From NCBI GenBank assembly GCA_900073065.1, contig FJOG01000013.1, positions 1,361,674 through 1,425,673 of the forward strand: 64,000 nt of DNA, in the 5' to 3' direction. The notes beneath the pieces are model-generated. The model made no database searches. It saw nothing but the letters and a program-made list of their open reading frames with translations, and was not told where the DNA came from. Positions 56,704 to 64,000 of the stretch are shown piece after piece. The translations under genes and the position numbers were made by a program. The DNA comes from Phialocephala subalpina. Its lineage: Eukaryota > Ascomycota > Leotiomycetes > Helotiales > Mollisiaceae. Numbering within the stretch: the first letter of the stretch is position 1; every line of letters starts with the position of its first letter.

Positions 56704-57890
56704 AGGAAGTAAAGCAAAGCAAAGAGCACGTATGTTCTTGGAGTATGGGCATAGACAAGTTCAGGACCAAAAAGGTAAACGTGGAATGTATTCACCGCGT
56801 TATGTACTCAAGTAAACGGGGGAGAAGTGGTACCGTATTGACTAAGCTTAAAAATTTAAGCTTTAATTCTCGCTTAGAACAGTCAAGCCAATCTCAAAGC
56901 TCAGGTCAGCTCAATAGTGCAGTGGTGGTGCGTAAGTAAGAACTCCCCATGTTGAATCCTACCACCCACAAGTTATGGTTCGGCTGAGCGAGGTTTTGTT
57001 TTCGACGAACCATTCTTCCTGCAGCACGATAGTTGCGCTCCAAAAAGTCTAACTATCTGCCTGACACATCCAATGCTTGCAGACGGCGTAAAACAGGTGA
57101 AGGATTCTTCACCGCTATTGTCATGAGGTGATTAGCATCACGCCATTTGATACTCGCGATTGAAAACGTTCGACCAATTGCCTTATACGTTTAACGCAGT
57201 TAGACGGCGTACAAGAAATTCCGCGTTATTTGATATAACCAATTTCCTACCAGTAGCATATCCGATGCTGTCAGACGGCAGATGTTGGCATTGCAAAAGC
57301 TTTACAGCTATTGGTATGAATGGACCAAACTTCCACAAATACTAAATGTCAAATTCAGAAGGGCCCCCCAATATCGAAGCTCTAGTATAGACCAGATTGG
57401 CAAATAACTCACTTGATATAACCATTTGGCTAAGATTTCCAACGCCGTGAAGCGGCGTAAGTTGGCATTGAGAAGGGTTTCATTACGGCCGCTTTATTGC
57501 TATTGGTATGAATTGATCAGTTCCACAAATGCCGCGTCACTTGATGTAACCATATGCCTAACATCCGACGTTGTCAGACGGCGTAGATAGGCATTAATAT
57601 TGCGGAGAGTCCGTTACCGCTGTTGGTATGAACCGATCAGGATAACTTCGCCACAAATGCCAAGGCGCGGCAGTTACGGTTGGCTGCGGGGTCCTGCAGG
57701 TTGGTGGACGTCTTACCGCCCCCTCTTCACCCCAACCCTCGGCTCGTGAATTGGCTGTGCCACGATCACAAGTTTCAAAACAATTGCTCATCATAGTAAG
57801 AGGGTTCCTTTACCGAGTCTCGCCCATGGAGAGACAAGCTTCATCTATTTTCTTGTTCGAATTCTCAATCTTCATGATCGATCGTCAAAA
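56704..57890. other. Repeat-bearing intergenic region between UstYa C and D
   Basis: Contains the degenerate repeats at 57060-57660 and promoters of the two genes, which are transcribed in opposite directions outward. No further gene recognised. Confidence 0.45.
57060..57660. repeat. Degenerate tandem repeats with a GTCAGACGGCG motif
   Basis: Four or five diverged units of about 100-150 bases share three ordered segments: a CAGACGGCGTA or GTTAGACGGCGTAC block (near 57080, 57201, 57270, 57455, 57578), a TTGGTATGAA block, and a TTCCACAAAT block with a GCGTCACTTGATATAACCA-like segment. They differ from each other at many C/T and G/A positions. The field lies between two UstYa-like genes. Confidence 0.65.
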
Positions 57891-58684
57891 ATGGAAGAAC
57901 AAAAAGACAAACTACTTGACAATTATCGCCAGTCGCTCGATTATGAGATAGAGGATTCTCTTAACAGCGATGGAGCCACATATTTCTCACCAATCAATAG
58001 CGACAAGCCTCGTATGAAGAAGCGTATCATCCTTTACGCGATCACTGGCCTAACATTCGCGGCTATTTTCTACCTTCTAGGCCTTTATACTCCTCCAGCT
58101 CTGAGTTCTGACCCATATCTTTACAAACCATTTGGCTCGGGACATTGTGGCAATTCTTCGGAGGAAGCGATAAAGAATGGCTGCATCATGGACTTCATAC
58201 CAGGAGGGTGGGTGCACCCAGACTGCTATGATAAGGATCTTGAGAAAGACTTTCTGGAATATGGCGACTGGCACTGGTACGCTGATCCGTGGGGCAATGA
58301 GGAGCTGTCACAGGATCATATGAGATCAACAGGTGGCCCCAGTCCTGTGTATGTCTCGATGGCGTACCACGACGCGCACTGTGCCTATACCTGGAGAAAG
58401 CTACACCGAGCAATTCTTCGAGGGACACCGATCGATAGCCAAATTGGTCAATTTCTGCATACCATACATTGTTCGACGGCGTTGTCGATAGCGAGAGATG
58501 CCGAGAAATACCCGGAATGGAAGGCACCAGCTAGGTTCTTCAATGTATTTACATCTTGTGAGCTGCCTCAGAAGTGTAAGTAGAATCTATCCCTAGAAAC
58601 TGAATCCTTGTGCTAATGGGGCCCGAAATAGTTAAACCTCCTAAGGAGAGACGAGAGGGGAATGGAAGCCATATGGGATACTGA
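57891..58684 (+). CDS. UstYa-related protein, RiPP cluster member D
   Basis: Exon 1 (57891-58575) and a short exon 2 (58632-58684) flank a 56-base intron with a GCTAAT branch site; the product is 245 residues. Without the intron the frame stops six bases later, so the last exon is likely real. The tail MEEQKDKLLDNYRQ precedes a transmembrane segment (about 45-66). The lumenal part contains CIMDFIPGGWVHPDCYD (98-114), the same variant block as member C, and two H-x-x-HC motifs, YHDAHC (159-164) and HTIHC (190-194). Members C and D are therefore a pair of related paralogues in the locus. The C-terminus ends with a lysine-rich tail. Confidence 0.8.
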
Positions 58685-58962
58685 GCTTTTATCGAGTACC
58701 AGTTACCTAAAGAGTCTGGAAACACTTCCATCCATCTCTTGACTATAATCTTTCAAGGATGCCATGTCGAGTAGTAATGTCCTAGCAATTCTCTGATCTA
58801 GTACAAGTGAGGTAACTTCGCTCCATGACTCTTTAAAGTGTTCCCACTTCGTCCAAAGCTGTAGTCTTGTCCCTCGAAGAGTTCTCTGGCTTTTTGTAAA
58901 GTTTTAGAAACCGAAGAGAAGTACCGTAAAAAATGTTTCTTTGATATGAATTGCCGCTTGCA

Positions 58963-59400
58963 CTACCACGTGAGCTCCAGCCTGCAACGCTCACTTCCCT
59001 CCTCACTTTCATCAGCCTCTTTCCACTTTTCAATCCCACCACTCACACCCTCAGCACCAACTTCCCAGCTCCCACTCCCCACCATCTGAACCCAGTGATC
59101 TAAGACTCGGAAGAGCTCCACTTCATCCCTCAAAATGAATGGGTTACAGCTCGTCTGATACAAACCAGTTGCCAGGCCTTCTCCGTCGTCATTCTCCAGA
59201 ACAAATCCGTCAGTGCTTCTTGCGTGATGTTTAGTGTCTTCTCCGTCTCGATCGGTGATGTTTCGTGGGAGAAGCAAGCGACATGCATCGTCAAAATCTC
59301 CGCCTTCAGGCATGCTTTCACTGACCCAGAGTCCAGAGGGGTATGAATCTACGGGCGGTTTTTTAGGCCATAAAACTCGCACATACTGATATATAATCAC
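58963..59400 (-). other. Open frame at the edge of the AT-rich block, possible truncated gene
   Basis: A 145-codon frame has normal coding composition on the GC-balanced side: PEGGDFDDACRLLLP, then FILRDEVELFRVLDHWVQMV, with an acidic C-terminus (ADESEEGSERCRLELTW). It has no start context of its own, and its beginning coincides with the abrupt transition to almost pure A/T sequence. This could be the 3' end of a gene whose upstream part was lost or mutated in the AT-rich compartment. I do not recognise the family. Confidence 0.35.
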
Positions 59401-60123
59401 AAAATTATAGAATCATGGAAATTTAAGAGTAATATCATTGAATTTTATAAATCCATTATTACTTTTAATATAATAAATACTTTAGAATAAAATAAAGTTA
59501 TTAAATTAAAAAAATATAATAAAAAAATATAAATTAAATTTAATAAATAATATTATATTATTTTATTAAAGAATTTATATAATTATATTATAAATATTAT
59601 AATAATATTTTTAATAATTTAAATAAATTTTATAAATTAAATCTTTTTTATTATATATAAAATTAAATTTTTTAAATAATAAAATTTTTATAATTCTTTA
59701 TAATAATTTATATAAATTTATATATAAAATAAGAAATCTTATAAAAATTAATTTAATATTAATTTAGTTTATATTTTTGTTAAATATATTTTATTATATA
59801 TTATAAATAATAATTAAATTTTTATAATTAAAATATTTCATTATTTAATTAATATAATATATATATATAATTATTATTATAATATTTAATTAAAAAAAAT
59901 TTAAATTTAATTAAAAAATAAAAATAAAATAATATATTATTTATTTTATTATATAAACAATTTTATAAATTTTAATTATTAGAAATTATTAATATTATTC
60001 CAATGTAAATAATACTAATTATTAAATTTTTAGCGAAGTTTTCATAACGTTACTATTATAATAACTCCTTTCACTTAAAATTTATAAGTTTTATAAAGTA
60101 TTAAGTATTGCTTTGAAGGGTTC
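59401..60123. other. Extremely AT-rich block
   Basis: About 700 bases with almost no G or C up to near 60060, made of runs such as TATAAATAAT. The composition switches sharply at about 59400. It encodes nothing and is more extreme than ordinary intergenic DNA here. It may be heavily RIP-mutated repeat, centromere-like or organelle-like sequence. Confidence 0.85.
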
Positions 60124-60139
60124 TATATTTCCTTGCAAT

Positions 60140-60720
60140 NNNNNNNNNNNNNNNNNNNNNNNNNNNNNNNNNNNNNNNNNNNNNNNNNNNNNNNNNNNNN
60201 NNNNNNNNNNNNNNNNNNNNNNNNNNNNNNNNNNNNNNNNNNNNNNNNNNNNNNNNNNNNNNNNNNNNNNNNNNNNNNNNNNNNNNNNNNNNNNNNNNNN
60301 NNNNNNNNNNNNNNNNNNNNNNNNNNNNNNNNNNNNNNNNNNNNNNNNNNNNNNNNNNNNNNNNNNNNNNNNNNNNNNNNNNNNNNNNNNNNNNNNNNNN
60401 NNNNNNNNNNNNNNNNNNNNNNNNNNNNNNNNNNNNNNNNNNNNNNNNNNNNNNNNNNNNNNNNNNNNNNNNNNNNNNNNNNNNNNNNNNNNNNNNNNNN
60501 NNNNNNNNNNNNNNNNNNNNNNNNNNNNNNNNNNNNNNNNNNNNNNNNNNNNNNNNNNNNNNNNNNNNNNNNNNNNNNNNNNNNNNNNNNNNNNNNNNNN
60601 NNNNNNNNNNNNNNNNNNNNNNNNNNNNNNNNNNNNNNNNNNNNNNNNNNNNNNNNNNNNNNNNNNNNNNNNNNNNNNNNNNNNNNNNNNNNNNNNNNNN
60701 NNNNNNNNNNNNNNNNNNNN
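60140..60720. other. Assembly gap (581 N)
   Basis: A run of N at 60140-60720 marks an unresolved gap inside the AT-rich compartment. Confidence 0.99.
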
Positions 60721-63700
60721 GCTCTTACTATTTACCAGCTTTTCGCCAGTCATCTTATCAATGGAAAACGCAACCCCCATGAGTTATTATTTTTCTGTGC
60801 AATTATCCTTCGTCACGTCCTATGATATCGTACTTTATGGACGCCCTACAAATGCAAAAGGCTATTTGACCGCGAATCAACTACAAAATGGCTATCGTTC
60901 ACCAATCGCATATTTATTTTTATAAATAATAATAAGTCTTTTACGTATAAATTCTCGAAGAAATCTCACTTCTATTAGACTCAGTTTATCAACCATAACT
61001 CTCTCTTTTCGTTGGATTATTTGAGCTAACGAAGTTTGTAATCATTGTATATTACCGCTTATATTAGTGATATAACCTTCATAGTATCGCTAGGTATAAG
61101 GTGGCAAGGTTTAAATTCCGGAGGCAAGTTTAATAAAGGTAATTCTAGGAGAAAAAAAGGAAATAAATAGGGTACAAGTAAAGGCAAAGGAAGAAGCAAA
61201 GCAAGAGGAAGCAAACGTACTCTCTATCGAAATATCTAATAAGGAGGACGCTACCGGTTTAATACAAGATATACTTTTTCCTACGATTTATCAAACTCGA
61301 ACGAGCACGAATCTCCATTGCAACCCTGCGAAAGATTAGTAAATACCCCTGAGCAATAATACGTGAAAGAGGGTTATAATTCATAGAAGAGGCTTATTAA
61401 GATTCCGTCGAAGAGAAACGATATCAGAATAATTAAATTATTATATAATAGCGTACTCACGATATTAAACGCAAACAATTGAGATTAGAAGCAAATGCTT
61501 CCACGAGATTTAGATAACCAAGAGAATTATAACTATAAATATATTTAGATACTCTTAAGTATAATAATATATACTTATGGATATAATACTTTTATTGCTC
61601 TCATATAACCCTTCCTCTTGGTTATTACCCATTAAGCCCTATTAAACTACTTATTTGTCGATATTTTCGTCGGAGGCTTATATAACTTTATTAGTAATAA
61701 TAACGAGACGCGAGCAATTCCTTTCTTCTAATGTCTTAATATAAACTTGATCGAGATATACTTCGGATTTATCGTCTCGGAATCATTGGTTAAAATAATA
61801 CTCATCGCGATATTAACTATTATCCGCGAGCTACTAAGAAGGGAAAAGCAAGTAACTTTTCATGATAATCTTTTAAATCTAATCAATTCGTTAGAAAACG
61901 CCGCGAATATTATTGGTATAAATAAATAATATATAGCGTTTTAAATTATTATTAATCAAATTAATAAGTTTCGAGTAATAATAACGTGTGCGAATAACCT
62001 TTTTAATTATAAGGAGGTGCCACGGGTAAATAGTATTTTAATTACTATTGTAACGTTAATTTATCCTCGAGATATTATCGTATTAGGAGATCGCTACGAT
62101 AACGATAATACTAATATTACAAAAATCTAAATCCTTCTAATTGAAATAGAGATTCGAAGCAACTTTCTAGAATTTTTACTTTTTACTAATCTCGATTAAC
62201 CTTATTTTCTTAATGATTAAACGGCGCGTTACCTCAATATATATTTCCGTTTTCTTTATTATAATATTTTTAGTGAATTAAAAAAAGACTCTCAAAGAAA
62301 TAATAATTGCTATCGAGAATAATCCAATATTATTCTATAATAAGAAACTTAGCCTTAGAAATATACGAGCTTATTTCTATGCCAAGGCTTATCAAATATA
62401 TCTCGTTCGATTAATAGCGAGGCTTAGAAATTAAAACTTCGTTTGATTAATTATTTGCTTTGCGGAAAAAGCCTCCCTTTAAAAGACGCAAGTAGTGGGA
62501 AGAATCAAAACGCTTAGAAGAAGGCGTTCTTCTATGCTTCGTTTCCGTTATTAATAATAAAAACTCGCTTTTATTCTTTATAATCAATGAGAAGTATATA
62601 GATCCAAAAAAAGATTATAGTTTTAATTCCTACGAATATAACTCGATAATTATTACAAAGCTTATAATACAAAATCGAGTTAACATGGAGTTAATAACTC
62701 AATTGAGTTATCGTAATATACAAGAAGCCTTAATAAAATTCCCTAGCGTTATACTCGTAACGTTTATCCCGATTCTCGAGAATCTTTAGGATATATAACG
62801 CTTGAGCCGCTTGCCATTCTATCAATGGATTCTACCAGACCTAATTACTATATTTAGGAAAGGTTTAGAGCTTCTTGATATTCTGCTACCACTTTACGCT
62901 CAAGCTCCAAGCTTTGTCTTCTCGCTAGATTCAATTCTAAAGGAGGCCGACGGTAGCCTTTCTATGAACTCGAGAGTACCAATTAATAAGCTTGCCGCAC
63001 GAGATCGATAGTTTGCCTTCCTAAATTCAATTCTGGATAAACTTGAGCCGGATAGTCGCATCTCTCTGGACCCGAGAATATCAGTCGATAACGTTGCCAT
63101 CATTAATAAGTTTAAAGCGTAAACAGAGTTCGATTATAGGCAATGCCAAGTAGGCTACTGTGGCGGGGCGATTTGTTCTACTTCAAAAATCCCTATTTGT
63201 AGTAGTAATTTCGGAGGTTTGTACTAGCCACGTATCCTCTAGTACATAAAGAGCTTTCTATTCTCTGAGAAACAATAATAACTTTCTATTATTCTATTTT
63301 ATTGGCCTTACTACGTATAACGAATAATTATAAAAGCAAAGTCAAGTATTTACTAAAGCTTATAAGTTTATTATAATCATGCAAAATTAAGTAGTTTTCT
63401 TCTAAGAGAACTATTACCTTTTTATATTAGCGAGCGAAGCCGAGAGTCTTAAAGTAGTACTATTTAAACGTTACGAATTATAGCTTATAAGAATTGTATT
63501 TTAAGTATTATAATTATTATTAAAGAATTCAAATTATTGGAATTCGAAGGCTAAAAATCAATTAACGAAAAGTAAACCCCTTTATTTATTGATTTATCGA
63601 TTTAAAATTAAAGAAATTAAACTACGAAATAACGAGATTGCAAAAAAGCGCTAATTCTTAGAATTTACGTGTTAAATTATTCGATATAATCGGTATAATA

Positions 63701-64000
63701 GCGAATAAAAGAAAAAAGAGAATTAATTTACGATAATTAAATACGAAAATCAATTTTTAAATTAATATTATTTTTATTAAAAATCGAAATACGAATATTA
63801 AAGATTTATCGTAGAAATAAAAAGAAATTCATATTTTAAAAAGCGAAATTATAGCGTTGTTTTATATTTTAATTTTAACCTTTTTAAGAATCGCGATATA
63901 AAGAATACTCGGAATAATTTTAATATTAAATTTGTAGTAATTTAAAGAATATTAATATTTACGAAGAAACACGAAATAAATTTAAATAGAAGTTTTTATA
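60721..64000. other. AT-rich, RIP-like compartment without genes
   Basis: From about 60930 onward the sequence is dominated by TpA, with CpA and TpG scarce, the expected signature of repeat-induced point mutation. No open frame over 70 codons appears and none resembles a gene. Two diverged copies of a segment (about 62920-63000 and 63010-63115) share GATTCAATTCT-like and ATTAATAAG-like ends. The area is best read as mutated transposon debris. Confidence 0.65.

Noticed and set aside
60113..60925. Long open frames spanning the N run
   Set aside because: They exist only because N codons are not read as stops.
1..64000. CRISPR array, prokaryotic operon, rRNA or integrated virus
   Set aside because: The genes are intron-bearing and fungal; no spacer-repeat pattern, rRNA sequence or viral structural or replication genes were seen.

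Overview
The window comes from a filamentous ascomycete, most plausibly a leotiomycete-like Pezizomycotina (inference). It has short GT-AG introns of about 45-130 bases, compact genes on both strands, and fungal-specific families (2EXR, MARVEL, AA9 LPMO, Rit1, UstYa, rvt). The right end is an extremely AT-rich compartment with a 581-base assembly gap.

Layout. 1-22 kb: mostly single-copy genes (MARVEL membrane protein, 2EXR relic, HAD hydrolase, Rit1 tRNA ribosyl-phosphate transferase, a divergent pair of a 624-residue unknown and a cytochrome P450, an rvt reverse-transcriptase-related gene, a GFA-fold protein lacking zinc ligands, and an ankyrin protein). 22.8-36.9 kb: a same-strand array of twelve related small F-box-like genes. 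They share a block read as LP-x-E-[IL]-x-L-x-I-F-D-x-L, then S-x-C-L-G-L-T, then FY-x-LHRAKHG-[TK]-V, then FFPGL and a K-[FY]-V-[TS] box. Eight look intact or nearly so, one is uncertain and three are broken. A frameshifted sulfotransferase relic lies inside the array. 37-50 kb: a decayed MetE-like gene, a DUF4202 protein, a secreted AA9 LPMO, a 2EXR protein, a secreted GMC oxidoreductase, a frameshifted flavin monooxygenase relic and a DUF924 protein.

50.9-58.7 kb is the most interesting part. A small secreted precursor (53101-53708, minus) carries six repeats, each with the pentapeptide YNDNN; the repeats are separated by dibasic KR or RR sites. Around it lie four genes for UstYa/DUF3328-type membrane proteins with paired H-x-x-HC motifs. 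This is the architecture of dikaritin-type fungal RiPP clusters (ustiloxin, phomopsin, asperipin, victorin). I do not recognise the core sequence. A 383-base element with 40-base inverted terminal repeats and two fields of degenerate repeats lie among these genes.

59.4-64.0 kb: almost pure A/T sequence, then the N gap, then AT-rich, TpA-rich sequence with no convincing gene, consistent with repeat-induced point mutation (RIP) of transposon debris. All exon joins were worked out by eye from splice consensus and frame; no alignment or structure search was possible.
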